This document shows positions 38,134 to 47,078 of a DNA stretch of 64,000 bases, one piece after another. Position 1 is the first letter of the stretch. The number at the start of each line of letters is the position of its first letter. The notes below the pieces were generated by a model. That model saw nothing but the letters and a program-made list of their open reading frames with translations, was not told the DNA's origin and made no database searches. The translations under genes were made by a program, and so were the position numbers. The DNA comes from Aeromicrobium sp. Root236 (GTDB taxonomy: Bacteria > Actinomycetota > Actinomycetes > Propionibacteriales > Nocardioidaceae): positions 186,001-250,000 of the forward strand of contig NZ_LMIS01000001.1 in the NCBI RefSeq assembly GCF_001428805.1, in the 5' to 3' direction.

Positions 38134-38763
38134 GTGACTGACCAAGCCCCGGAGTCGGGACGGCCCGCGCCACGCGTCGTGATTGCCGAGGACGAGGCGC
38201 TGATCCGGCTCGACCTCGCCGAGATGCTCGCCGAGGAGGGCTATGTCGTGGTCGGCCAGGCCGGCGACGGTGAGCAGGCGATCGAGCTGGCGATGGAGCA
38301 CCGTCCTGACCTCGTGGTGATGGACGTCAAGATGCCCAAGCTCGACGGCATCGCAGCGGCCTCCCAGATCGCCCAGGCCAGGATCGCCCCGGTGGTGATG
38401 CTCACGGCGTTCAGCCAGCGCGAGCTCGTCGAGCGCGCCCGGGACTCCGGCGCCATGGCGTACCTGGTCAAGCCCTTCACCAAGTCCGATCTCGTGCCGG
38501 CAATCGAGATGGCCATGAGCCGATTCGCCGAGATCCGGGCCCTCGAGCACGAGGTCGGCGACCTCACCGGCCAGCTCGCGACGCGGAAGGCCATCGAGCG
38601 GGCCAAGGGGCTTCTGCAGGAGGCCCTGAGCATCAGCGAGCCCGAGGCGTTCCGCTGGATCCAGCGCACGGCGATGGACCTCCGCCTGACGATGCAGCAG
38701 GTCGCACAAGGGGTCATCGACCACGGTCCTGAGCTGGGCGGGTCGGTCGATCCTCAGGGCTGA
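38134..38763 (+). CDS. pdtaR: ANTAR-domain response regulator (PdtaR-type antiterminator)
   Basis: 209 residues. The N-terminal receiver domain contains acidic pocket IAEDEAL, phosphoacceptor Asp64 in VVMDVKMPKLDG, Thr in MLTAF, and Lys in YLVKPFTKSD. The C-terminal ANTAR RNA-binding domain (about residues 145-200) contains RKAIERAKGLLQEALSISEPEAF and the MQQVAQGVI end. It matches Rv1626/PdtaR, which is phosphorylated by the kinase PdtaS and binds paired hairpins in target mRNAs. The kinase gene is not in this window. It lies next to pyk and tRNA-Leu. Confidence 0.93.
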   Translation: MTDQAPESGRPAPRVVIAEDEALIRLDLAEMLAEEGYVVVGQAGDGEQAIELAMEHRPDLVVMDVKMPKLDGIAAASQIAQARIAPVVMLTAFSQRELVERARDSGAMAYLVKPFTKSDLVPAIEMAMSRFAEIRALEHEVGDLTGQLATRKAIERAKGLLQEALSISEPEAFRWIQRTAMDLRLTMQQVAQGVIDHGPELGGSVDPQG

Positions 38764-38903
38764 TCATGCCCGGGTTACAAATTGGCTACGTTACTTGCCG
38801 TAATCGGCTCGTTGACCCAATTGACCCATGAAAAGACTAAGTTCATGCATACGTACACGCTCCCTGGCACGGGCCATGGGCTTTCTACATATCCGGAGGA
38901 TTG
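38764..38903 (+). promoter_or_regulatory. Promoter region of livK
   Basis: 140 bp, AT-richer than its surroundings. It has two direct copies of TTGACCCA-like sequence (38812-38817 and 38821-38826 as -35 candidates), TAAGTT (38838-38843), and GGAGGA 4 nt before the ATG. Neither -35/-10 spacing is ideal, so the exact start of transcription is unclear. An operator for nitrogen or amino acid control is possible but not identified. Confidence 0.4.
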
Positions 38904-40172
38904 ATGAAACGCAGTACCCAGACGATCCGCCTCGCGGCCGTCGTGGCCGCGAGCGCGCTTGTTCTCGCTGCATGTGGCGGCGGCAGCGACAGCGACGGCG
39001 ACAAGCCCAAGGCTTCCGACGCTCCCGCAGCCAAGGGCGACGGTGTCCTCACGGTCGGCACGCTCCTGCCGTCGACCGGTGACCTTGCGTTCCTCGGCCC
39101 CCCGGAGTTCGCGGGTGTCGACCTCGCGGTCAAGGACATCAACGAGGCTGGCGGAGTCCTCGGCAAGCCTGTCGCTCAGTCCAAGGCGGACTCCGGCGAC
39201 GGTACGCCGAAGATCGCGCCCGGCTCGGTGGACAAGCTCCTCGCAGCCAAGTCCGACGTCATCATCGGTGCGGCCTCCTCGAGCGTCTCGCTGAGCGTCA
39301 TCGACAAGATCGTCGGCGCTGGTGTCGTGGAGTTCTCCCCGGCCAACACGTCGACCGCCTTCGACACCTACGACGACAAGGGCCTCTACTTCCGTACCGC
39401 CCCGTCCGACGTGCTCCAGGGCAACGTGCTCGGCAACCTCGTCCTCAAGGACGGCGCCAAGAACGTCGCGATCATCGCGCGCCAGGAGGCGTACGGTGAG
39501 GCGCTCGCCGACAACGTCGAGAAGACCATCAAGGACCAGGGTGGAACGGTCGCCGCGAAGGTGCTCTACAGCGTCGACGCGACCTCCTACACGTCCGAGA
39601 TCCAGAAGATCAAGGACGCCAAGCCCGACGCGATCGTCGTGATCTCGTTCAACGAGGCCACCAAGATCATCCCCGGTCTCGAGGCTGCTGGCATCGGACC
39701 CAAGGACGTCAAGACGTACTTCGTGGACGGCAACACCGCCGACTACAGCAAGGACTTCCCCAAGGGAACCCTGAAGGGCGTCAAGTCGACCTACCCCGGC
39801 GCGCAGCTGAAGGACGACTTCAAGACTCGTCTGCTCGGGATCAACCCGAAGCTCAAGGACTTCACCTACGGTCCTGAGTCGTACGACGCGACGGTCCTGA
39901 CGGCTCTGGCCGCCGAGGCCGCCAAGAGCGACAACGGTGTCGCCCTGTCCAAGAAGATCAAGGAAGTCTCCGAAGGCGGCGAGAAGTGCACCACCTACAA
40001 GGACTGCCTGGCGCTGCTCAAGGACGGAAAGGACATCGACTATGACGGTGTCTCCGGCCCGGTGGACATGAACGACACCGGATCCCCGTCGAAGGCCACG
40101 ATCGGCATCTTCCAGTACGGCGAGGACAACACCTACAAGAACCTCGAGTACGTCACCGGCGTCGTCGAGTAA
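38904..40172 (+). CDS. livK: Branched-chain amino acid ABC transporter substrate-binding lipoprotein
   Basis: 422 residues. The lipoprotein signal KRSTQTIRLAAVVAASALVL leads to a lipobox ending A-A-C, followed by a Gly/Ser/Asp-rich linker. The periplasmic-binding fold of the Leu/Ile/Val type then starts at LTVGTLLPSTGDLAFLGPPE and continues with GVDLAVKDINEAGGVLGKP and IIGAASSSVSLSV. It delivers substrate to LivHMGF, encoded convergently 1.3 kb away across the inverted-repeat cassette. GGAGGA supports the ATG at 38904. A tight hairpin terminator follows. Exact ligand is not proven. Confidence 0.92.
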   Translation: MKRSTQTIRLAAVVAASALVLAACGGGSDSDGDKPKASDAPAAKGDGVLTVGTLLPSTGDLAFLGPPEFAGVDLAVKDINEAGGVLGKPVAQSKADSGDGTPKIAPGSVDKLLAAKSDVIIGAASSSVSLSVIDKIVGAGVVEFSPANTSTAFDTYDDKGLYFRTAPSDVLQGNVLGNLVLKDGAKNVAIIARQEAYGEALADNVEKTIKDQGGTVAAKVLYSVDATSYTSEIQKIKDAKPDAIVVISFNEATKIIPGLEAAGIGPKDVKTYFVDGNTADYSKDFPKGTLKGVKSTYPGAQLKDDFKTRLLGINPKLKDFTYGPESYDATVLTALAAEAAKSDNGVALSKKIKEVSEGGEKCTTYKDCLALLKDGKDIDYDGVSGPVDMNDTGSPSKATIGIFQYGEDNTYKNLEYVTGVVE

Positions 40173-40194
40173 GTAGGCACAGCACAGCACGACC

Positions 40195-40226
40195 AGGAGG
40201 GCCCCGGCTTCGGCCGGGGCCCTCCT
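40195..40226 (+). terminator. livK terminator
   Basis: A perfect 14-bp stem (40195-40208 with 40213-40226) closed by a TTCG tetraloop. It lies just outside the left inverted repeat of the neighbouring cassette, so that repeat is not needed to terminate livK. Confidence 0.85.
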
Positions 40227-40242
40227 GCGTCTCCCACCGGCT

Positions 40243-40317
40243 GCGGTTTACCAAGAGGTCAGGGCAAGCCGCCACTTCACAGGGCGCGCGCACCCTGAGA
40301 TGTGGCGGTTTGCCGTG
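40243..40317. repeat. Left 75-bp inverted repeat of the AbiEi-like cassette
   Basis: The 75-bp segment matches the reverse complement of 41396-41470 at 65 of 75 positions, with no gap. The outer 25 bases (GCGGTTTACCAAGAGGTCAG and the next five) are identical. The inner part is itself a palindrome (GGCAAGCCGCCAC ... GTGGCGGTTTGCC) around a CGCGCGCA centre. Confidence 0.9.
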
Positions 40318-40413
40318 GGAAGTCGGCGGTCCACAGGTCTGGCGTCACGCCGATGATCCACAGCGGTGGCATTCGGGCTGGGTCCATCGGCCGCAGATCG
40401 GTGTGATGAGCCG

Positions 40414-41388
40414 ATGAATGACCTCATCAGGACCCAGGCGCTCACCCGTGGCTACGTGACGCGCGCGCAGATCATCGACGCCGGCTGTCGCGACCGGGAC
40501 ATCAAGGCGGCGTTACGCGCTGGTCTGCTCGTGAGACTGCGCCATGGCATATACGCGTACGCGGACGACGTCGCGAGTATGACAGAGGTCGAGCGGCATC
40601 GCCTCGTCTCGTACGCCGTCGTCGACCGGCTCGGCGACGGGTTCGTCCTCAGCCACCAGTCGGCATGCGCTGCCCATGGGATCGATCAGTACGCCTCGCC
40701 GGACCAGGACGTACACGTGACGCGACTCGACGGTCGTGCGGGGCGGCGGGAAGCCGGTGTGGTGCACCACGTCGGCGCCGTACCCACTGAAGACGTGATG
40801 TTCGTCGACGGCCGGCTCGTGATGCGGCCGGAGCGAGCGGTGTTCGAGGCCGCCACGATCTGCTCGACCGAGTCGGCCATGGTCACAGCCAGCTCCGCGC
40901 TGCACCTTGGCCTCGCGACCGCGGAGGGCCTGGACGAGATCGGGGAACGCCTGACTCGGTGGCCCGGCGCTCGGCACGCCGCCCTTGCCATGCGGCTGTC
41001 GGACGGCCGGTGCGAATCTGTGGGGGAGTCGCGGTCGTTGTTCATGATGTGGCGCGGAGGAATCCCGAGACCCGAGCAGCAGGTCACGATTCGAGGGGAG
41101 TTCGGCGTCGTCGCGCGTGTTGACTTCGACTGGGACGCCTGGCGCCACACCGGCGAGTTCGACGGGCTCTTCAAGTACGGCCGCCTCAACGTGCACGTCG
41201 CCGACCCCGGGCGGATCCTCACGGACGAGAAGGCACGTGAGGACGGTGTCCGGGGGACGGGCCGAGGGATGTCGCGGTGGATCTGGCCGGAGCTGCCGAT
41301 GCGGCAGACCGTCGAACGCCTGAGGCTCGATCTCGATCGCTCCCGCAGCCTCTACTGCCACGGGCGTACGTACATCGCCCTTGGCTGA
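40414..41388 (+). CDS. wHTH (AbiEi-antitoxin-like) protein with nuclease-like C-terminal domain
   Basis: 324 residues. The N-terminal ~50 (GYVTRAQIIDAGCRDRDIKA and LVRLRHGIYAY) match the winged-helix domain of AbiEi-type antitoxins. The middle is a linker with LSHQSACAAHGI. The C-terminal part has ESRSLFMMWRGG, VARVDFDW, GEFDGLFKY and EKAREDGVR. This Glu...Asp...Glu-x-Asp...Lys pattern recalls PD-(D/E)XK (DUF559/Vsr-like) folds; the fold is inference. No AbiEii toxin partner is next to it. The ATG at 40414 puts the wHTH at the N-terminus; an in-frame GTG at 40366 is possible. The gene is enclosed by 75-bp inverted repeats and lies between livK and livF. Confidence 0.75.
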   Translation: MNDLIRTQALTRGYVTRAQIIDAGCRDRDIKAALRAGLLVRLRHGIYAYADDVASMTEVERHRLVSYAVVDRLGDGFVLSHQSACAAHGIDQYASPDQDVHVTRLDGRAGRREAGVVHHVGAVPTEDVMFVDGRLVMRPERAVFEAATICSTESAMVTASSALHLGLATAEGLDEIGERLTRWPGARHAALAMRLSDGRCESVGESRSLFMMWRGGIPRPEQQVTIRGEFGVVARVDFDWDAWRHTGEFDGLFKYGRLNVHVADPGRILTDEKAREDGVRGTGRGMSRWIWPELPMRQTVERLRLDLDRSRSLYCHGRTYIALG

Positions 41389-41395
41389 CGCTCCG

Positions 41396-41470
41396 CACGG
41401 CAAACTGCCACTCCACAGGGTGCGCGCACCGTGCGGAGTGGCAGTTTGCCCTGACCTCTTGGTAAACCGC
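41396..41470. repeat. Right 75-bp inverted repeat of the AbiEi-like cassette
   Basis: The inverted partner of 40243-40317. Its own palindrome is GGCAAACTGCCACTCC ... GGAGTGGCAGTTTGCC around TGCGCGCA. One stem pair is C-G in the left repeat and T-A in this one, a compensatory change that keeps the hairpin. It begins 7 bp after the gene's stop codon and ends 16 bp before the livF stop. Confidence 0.9.
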
Positions 41471-41486
41471 GGAGGCGGGTGAGGGG

Positions 41487-42235
<749 letters not shown>

Positions 42236-42236
<1 letters not shown>

Positions 42237-43132
42237 CAGCTGTTCTCCTCGGCTTCTGCTTCCGCTTCGAGCTCGGCCTCGGCTGCGGCCAGGATCTCTT
42301 CCTCGGTCTCGTGGGTGAGCGCGGCGTCGTGGTGCGCGCCCAGATAGGCATCGATGACCGCCTGGTTGGCCATGACGGTGTCAGGCGGGCCCTCCGCGAC
42401 GATCTTGCCCTGGGCCATCACGACGACCCAGTCGGAGATGTCGCGGACCATGTCCATGTCGTGCTCGACGAACAGGACCGTACGGCCCTCGTCACGCAGC
42501 GACTTCACGTGGCCCAGGAGCGACTGCTTGAGGGCGGGGTTCACGCCGGCCATCGGCTCGTCGAGCATGATCAGCTCGGGGTCGACCATCAGGGCCCGCG
42601 CCATCTCCAGCAGCTTGCGCTGGCCGCCCGAGAGCGAGCCGGCGAAGTCGTCGGCCTTGGCGTCGAGCTTGAACCGCGCGAGCAGGTCCATGGCCCGGTT
42701 GGTGTTCTCCTTCTCCTGGGCGCTCCACAAGCCCTTGAACAGGCTTGGCAGGAACTTCTCGCCGCGCTGGCCGGTCGCGCCGAGGCGCATGTTCTCGATG
42801 ACCTTGAGCCGCGACAGCACCTTGGTGAGCTGGAACGTGCGGACCATGCCCTTGCGGGCGACCTTGTAGGGCGGTACGCCGTGGAGGCTCTCGCCGTTGA
42901 ACGTCCATTCGCCGCTGTCGGGCTCGTCGAACCCGGTCAGCAGGTTGAAGAACGTCGTCTTGCCGGCGCCGTTGGGTCCGATCAGCGCGGTGATCTTGCC
43001 GCGTTGGATCTCGAAGTGCTCGACGTCGACGGCAGTGAGGCCACCGAACTTCCGGGTCACCCCGTCGGCCACGAGGATCGAGTCGGACTTCTGGCTCTGG
43101 GTGTCGCTGGACGGCTGCGTTTCAGTGGGCAT
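42236..43132 (-). CDS. livG: Branched-chain amino acid ABC transporter ATPase
   Basis: 298 residues. Walker A GPNGAGKTTFFNLLTG, FQLTKVLSRLKVIENM, signature LSGGQRKLLEMARAL, Walker B LIMLDEPMAGVNP and H-loop VLFVEHDMDMV are LivG-specific blocks. It has a ~25-residue hydrophilic extension at the N-terminus and a Glu/Ala-rich acidic tail (about 25 residues) at the C-terminus. It overlaps livM by 11 bases and livF by one. Confidence 0.95.
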
Positions 43133-44120
43133 CGATCGCCAGCTCCCTTCTGTCTCCGAAGATCCCTTGTGGCCGGTAGATCATGATCAGCATCAGTATC
43201 AGCCCCAGGAAGATGAGTCGCATCAGGCTGGCCTGGTCGTCGGTCATGATCGACGCCGGGATGGTCGGGTTGGTGCCCGAGGTCAGCTTGTCGAAGACCA
43301 GGTCGAGGCCGCTGATGAAGAACCAGAAGATCAGGGCACCGGCGACCGGTCCGAAGACGCGGGCGGCACCACCGATCAACAGCACGGTGTAGGTGAAGAA
43401 CGTCGTGTCGGTCGCGAAGTCCGACGGCGCGACGTTGCTGGTCGCCAAGCCGGACATGATGCCGGCGAGCGCACCGATGACACCACCGAGCACGAGCGCC
43501 TGCATCTTGTAGGAGTAGACGTTCTTGCCGAGGCTGCGCACGGCGTCCTCGTCCTCACGGATGCTCTTGAGGACGCGTCCCCACGGGCTCCGCATGAGGA
43601 GGTAGACGAACCCGCACAACAGGAGCGCAAGGGTCCAGCCGACGATCATGATGAAGAAGTCGTACGACCGGAAGTCCAAGCCCAGGAAGTGCACACCCCC
43701 TGACGGGATGAAGTTGAGCGACCGCATGCCGTCGACGAAGCCGTAACGGCCGTCCTGGCCGCCGAACTGGTCGTTGAGGGCTGCCGAGCCGAGCACCTGG
43801 CGGATCGCCTCGGCTGCCGCGATCGTCGCGATGGCCAGGTAGTCCGCGCGGAGCCGCAGCGTGGGCACGCCGAGCACGAGCGCCAGCACGACCGCCATGA
43901 GGAGGCCGACGATGAGGCTGGGGAAGAGCGGCCAGCCCCAGGTCTGGATGAGTGAGCCGAGGGCGTAGCCGCCGACCATCATGAACGCGGCCTGGCCGAA
44001 GTTGAGCAGGCCGGTGTAGCCGAAGTGGATGTTGAGTCCGATGGCGGCGAGGCAGTAGATGATGGCGCTCGGGCCGATTCCCTGCTCGATCGCACCGGAG
44101 AGGACGCTTGACCATTCCAT
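43122..44120 (-). CDS. livM: Branched-chain amino acid ABC transporter permease
   Basis: 332 residues, LivM-type permease with about eight membrane segments. Typical blocks: GLNIHFGYTGLLNFGQAAFMMVG near the N-terminus, LRLRADYLAIATIAAAEAIR, the EAA-like loop SPWGRVLKSIREDEDAVRSLG, and LIGGAARVFGPVAGA. The start is the ATG at 44120 with GGGAGAA upstream; longer reading of the frame would run into livH. Confidence 0.94.
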   Translation of the reverse strand: MEWSSVLSGAIEQGIGPSAIIYCLAAIGLNIHFGYTGLLNFGQAAFMMVGGYALGSLIQTWGWPLFPSLIVGLLMAVVLALVLGVPTLRLRADYLAIATIAAAEAIRQVLGSAALNDQFGGQDGRYGFVDGMRSLNFIPSGGVHFLGLDFRSYDFFIMIVGWTLALLLCGFVYLLMRSPWGRVLKSIREDEDAVRSLGKNVYSYKMQALVLGGVIGALAGIMSGLATSNVAPSDFATDTTFFTYTVLLIGGAARVFGPVAGALIFWFFISGLDLVFDKLTSGTNPTIPASIMTDDQASLMRLIFLGLILMLIMIYRPQGIFGDRRELAIDAH

Positions 44121-44134
44121 GGTGTTCTCCCTTC

Positions 44135-45430
44135 CTAACCGACGCGCTCTGCTCGACCGAGCAGACCTTGGGGACGGACCAGCAGGATCAGCACGAGCAC
44201 GACCAGTGCGGTGACGTACTTGAGCTCGGACGGCAGGATCAGCGACGACATCTCCACGAGGAGGCCGACGATGATGCTTCCTGCCATCGTGCCCCAGATG
44301 GTGCCGAGGCCTCCCAAGGTGACGGCGGCGAACACGAGCAGGAGGATCTTGTTGCCGACCTGGTAGTCGAAGCCGTTCGTGAGGCCCCACATGATGCCGG
44401 AGAGGCCGGCGAGCGCGCCGCCGACGATCCAGATCGTGGTGATGACGCGGTCGACGTCGATGCCCGAGGATGCGGCGAGTGCGGGGTTGTCCGACACGGC
44501 TCGCGTCGCCTTGCCGAGGCGCGTGCGCTGCACCGCCAGGGACACCGCGACGAGGATGATGACGCAGACCACGGCGATGTAGAACGCCTTGGGCGAGACG
44601 CCGATCGAGCCGATGTTCCACAGCTTGCCGGCTGGTACTCCGGTGTACTGGTGGTTGTCGGCGCCGAAGAAGTACTGGTAGATGTTCCGCAGGAAGATCG
44701 ACAGGCCGATGCTGACGATCATCATGGCGATGAGGCCTGTGCCCCGTCCTCGCAGCGGTTTCCAGAGCAACCGGTCATTGGCCAGGCCGAAGGCGCCGGA
44801 GAGGATGACCGCGACCAGGGCGGCCGGGAAGAACGCCCAGCCCCACTGGTCCTGGAACATGAAGGCGGCGAGCGCACCGAACGTGATGAGCTCGCCGTGG
44901 GCGAAGTTGGTGAGGCCGGTGGTGCCGAACACCAGGGACAGGCCGAGGGCGGCGAGCGCGAGCAGCAGGCCGAGGAAGATGCCGTTGATGCCGCTCTGCC
45001 CGATCTCGGTGAACGTGCCGACGGAGTTGTCGGTCGCCGGGCCGATCGCGTAGCCGATGCGGATGTCGGAGTCGGTCTTGATGGTGATGCTGAGTGTCGT
45101 CTTCTTGGGATCTCGGAGCTCAGCACCCTTGGGCAGGGTGTCGGTGTCGATCTTGACGGTGATCTTCTCGCCGAGCAGATCGATCGGGGTGCCGGGCAGC
45201 GCGATCGAGAACGAGCCGTCGGCACCGCTGGTGCCCGACGCGATCTCGGCGCCGTCCTTCTCCACGGAGATCTTGACGCCTGGCACTGGTTTGGCTGGAT
45301 CGGTCCGGGTGTCGGAAAGCTGTCCGTTGACGTCGATCGTGTCGTTGGTTGCCGCCTGGGCAGGCGACGTCAGGCCCATCATGAGGACCCCCATCACGAT
45401 CGAGAGCAGTGCCGCTGTTCGCAGTCGCAC
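44135..45430 (-). CDS. livH: LivH permease with N-terminal secreted Ig-like domain
   Basis: 431 residues, about 140 longer than a standard LivH. Residues 1-27 form a cleavable-type signal (MRLRTAALLSIVMGVLMMGL ... AQAA). Residues ~30-125 form a beta-rich domain (VDVNGQLSD-like opening, GVKISVEKDG, TSGADGSFSIALPG) of the carboxypeptidase-regulatory/SpaA-like kind. The LivH core then begins at about residue 145: LVFGTTGLTNFAHGELITFGA, GLIAMMIVSIGLSIFLRN, the EAA-like TRLGKATRAVSDNPALA and AVTLGGLGTIWGT. The extra domain would lie outside the membrane, near the binding protein. The GTG start has AGGAG upstream. First gene of the operon. Confidence 0.92.
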   Translation of the reverse strand: MRLRTAALLSIVMGVLMMGLTSPAQAATNDTIDVNGQLSDTRTDPAKPVPGVKISVEKDGAEIASGTSGADGSFSIALPGTPIDLLGEKITVKIDTDTLPKGAELRDPKKTTLSITIKTDSDIRIGYAIGPATDNSVGTFTEIGQSGINGIFLGLLLALAALGLSLVFGTTGLTNFAHGELITFGALAAFMFQDQWGWAFFPAALVAVILSGAFGLANDRLLWKPLRGRGTGLIAMMIVSIGLSIFLRNIYQYFFGADNHQYTGVPAGKLWNIGSIGVSPKAFYIAVVCVIILVAVSLAVQRTRLGKATRAVSDNPALAASSGIDVDRVITTIWIVGGALAGLSGIMWGLTNGFDYQVGNKILLLVFAAVTLGGLGTIWGTMAGSIIVGLLVEMSSLILPSELKYVTALVVLVLILLVRPQGLLGRAERVG

Positions 45431-45480
45431 GCATGACTCCTGTCCGCTGATGCACGGGTTGGTTCAAATGTGATCCTCGG

Positions 45481-45486
45481 ACTATA
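45481..45486 (-). promoter_or_regulatory. livH operon -10 element
   Basis: TATAGT on the minus strand, about 50 bp before the livH GTG. No good -35 was found. CATGCA occurs twice just upstream (45491-45507), a possible activator or repressor site. Confidence 0.45.
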
Positions 45487-45555
45487 GCCACATGCAAGAG
45501 TCATGCACGTCACAACGGGGGCCCGTGGGTAACAGTTGGGTTTCGAGACGGTGTG

Positions 45556-46302
45556 TCAGTGCACCACGACGGCGATCTGGCACAGCACAGGCGCCAGCAC
45601 GAGCGCGGGCAACAGGTCGGCGACGTGGATCGACTTGAGGTCGAGCAGACGGAACGCGACCCCGATCAGGATCAGTCCGCCGGTCGCGGTGAGGGCCTCG
45701 AGGTGCGCGTCCGGCAGGAACGAGCCGAGCGCCGCGCCCAGCACCGTGAGGGTCCCCTGGATCACGGCGACCGACACCGCCGACGCCATGACGCCGATGC
45801 CGAACGACGCCGCGAACGCCAGGGCGGCGAAGCCGTCCAGCGACGCCTTGAGCAGCAGCTGGTCGGCGCCGTTGCCGAGCCCTTCGTTGATCGACCCGAG
45901 GATCGTCAAGGGACCGATGCAGAAGACCAGCGAGCTGATGACGAATCCCTCGATGAACCGCTGCCGGCCCTCACCGGCCTCGCCGGGCGTCAGACGCCCC
46001 TGCAGCCAACCGCCGAAGTCCTCGAGCCGGTCCTCCAGCCGCAGCACCGAGCCGATGATGCCGCCGAACACCAGGGAGCCGAGGACGATCAGCGTCGGCG
46101 CGCCGCGGTCGACGGCGTCGACGAGGTCCGCGCTGCTGACCGCCATGGCGGCATCCGCGGCGATCAGCAACGTGACGAGACCGAGCGCGGAGGTGACGGT
46201 CGAACGTACGCGAAGGCTCAGGCGATGACCGATCAGGAGACCCAGCCCCGAGCCGGCGACCACGGTCGCCACGTTGGTGGCTGTACCGAAGCCGACGAAC
46301 AT
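45556..46302 (-). CDS. DUF554 membrane protein
   Basis: 248 residues, six or seven membrane segments. DUF554/YdfK blocks: GTATNVATVVAGSGLGLLIG at the N-terminus, VFGGIIGSVLRLEDRLEDFG, IEGFVISSLVFCIGPLTILG with the conserved CIGPLTILG, and a C-terminal TGGLILIGVAFRLLDLK. Function unknown; proposed as an inner-membrane transporter. AAGGAG precedes the ATG. Confidence 0.88.
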   Translation of the reverse strand: MFVGFGTATNVATVVAGSGLGLLIGHRLSLRVRSTVTSALGLVTLLIAADAAMAVSSADLVDAVDRGAPTLIVLGSLVFGGIIGSVLRLEDRLEDFGGWLQGRLTPGEAGEGRQRFIEGFVISSLVFCIGPLTILGSINEGLGNGADQLLLKASLDGFAALAFAASFGIGVMASAVSVAVIQGTLTVLGAALGSFLPDAHLEALTATGGLILIGVAFRLLDLKSIHVADLLPALVLAPVLCQIAVVVH

Positions 46303-46425
46303 GTAAGGTCTCCTTCGACAATTGAGGTTTCAACTGGGTACGCCCGCAGCACCCCGCGCGTAGTGTGTCATTTCTACGCCCGCGACTGGTGCGCGGGAGT
46401 TCCGGACTCGAGACAAGGGAAGTGC

Positions 46426-47037
46426 ATGTCGGGCCGACCGCACATCGTTCTCCGCGACGCAGATCGCGAGGATGCACACGCCCTGGTCACCCTCTGGGCC
46501 GAGTGCGCAGGCGCCAGCAAGGACGAGGGCTCGGAGGCGTTCACGCAGCAGGCGTTGTGGCGTGAGCCCGGTGTCGCCGAGGCCGCGGCGGCGCTCGAGC
46601 TCAACCTCGGGCACCACGACAAGCGCATCATCGTGGCCCTTGTCGACGGCGAGATCGTCGGCGCCACGGTGTGCACGATCGGCACGCTGACCCCGATCAA
46701 CCTGACCCGCGTGCTGATCATCACCGAGATCCAGGTGTCGCCGCGGTTCCGCCGCAAGTCTGTGGCGTCGACGTTGCTGTCGGCTGCTGCGAGCTACGGC
46801 GAGGAGCACAACTGCGAGATCGTCGTCGCCGCCGTGCCGGTGCACTCGCGCGAGCCGCATCGCTATCTCACCAAGATCGGGTTCAACCAGATCGCGGTGC
46901 TGCGGGCGATCCAGGCCAGCAAGCTGCGGTCGCGCCTCACGATGAAGGCCACCAACTCGCGCGACACCGGCAAGCTGATTGCCGTACGCCGGACGCTTCG
47001 CCGGCGCACCGACGCCCGCGGCCACTCCCGCACCTGA
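46426..47037 (+). CDS. GNAT-family N-acetyltransferase
   Basis: 203 residues. Acetyl-CoA fold: IVLRDADREDAHALVTLW at the N-terminus, IIVALVDGEIVGATVC for strand 4, and ITEIQVSPRFRRKSVASTLLSAA for motif A (Q/R-x-x-K/R-x-x-A in place of G/A). YLTKIGFNQIAVLRAI follows. The C-terminus is Arg-rich. It is similar to actinobacterial acetyltransferases encoded upstream of polA. Substrate unknown. AAGGGA lies 6 nt before the ATG; TAGTGT (46361-46366) is a plausible -10. Confidence 0.85.
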   Translation: MSGRPHIVLRDADREDAHALVTLWAECAGASKDEGSEAFTQQALWREPGVAEAAAALELNLGHHDKRIIVALVDGEIVGATVCTIGTLTPINLTRVLIITEIQVSPRFRRKSVASTLLSAAASYGEEHNCEIVVAAVPVHSREPHRYLTKIGFNQIAVLRAIQASKLRSRLTMKATNSRDTGKLIAVRRTLRRRTDARGHSRT

Positions 47038-47065
47038 CCCCTCGCAGTTCGTCAGACCCGGCGAC

Positions 47066-47078
47066 TAGAGTCGACCGG
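47066..47078 (+). promoter_or_regulatory. Leaderless promoter of polA
   Basis: TAGAGT at 47066-47071, 7 nt, then GTG at 47079. It decides the polA start. Confidence 0.7.

Noticed and set aside
40354..40362. TGATCCACA as a DnaA box near the inverted-repeat cassette
   Set aside because: Only one imperfect match, no cluster and no AT-rich unwinding region. It is far from dnaA/dnaN-type genes.
40243..41470. The inverted repeats as ends of a normal insertion sequence
   Set aside because: No transposase or remnant lies inside, and no convincing target-site duplication is seen at the outer edges.
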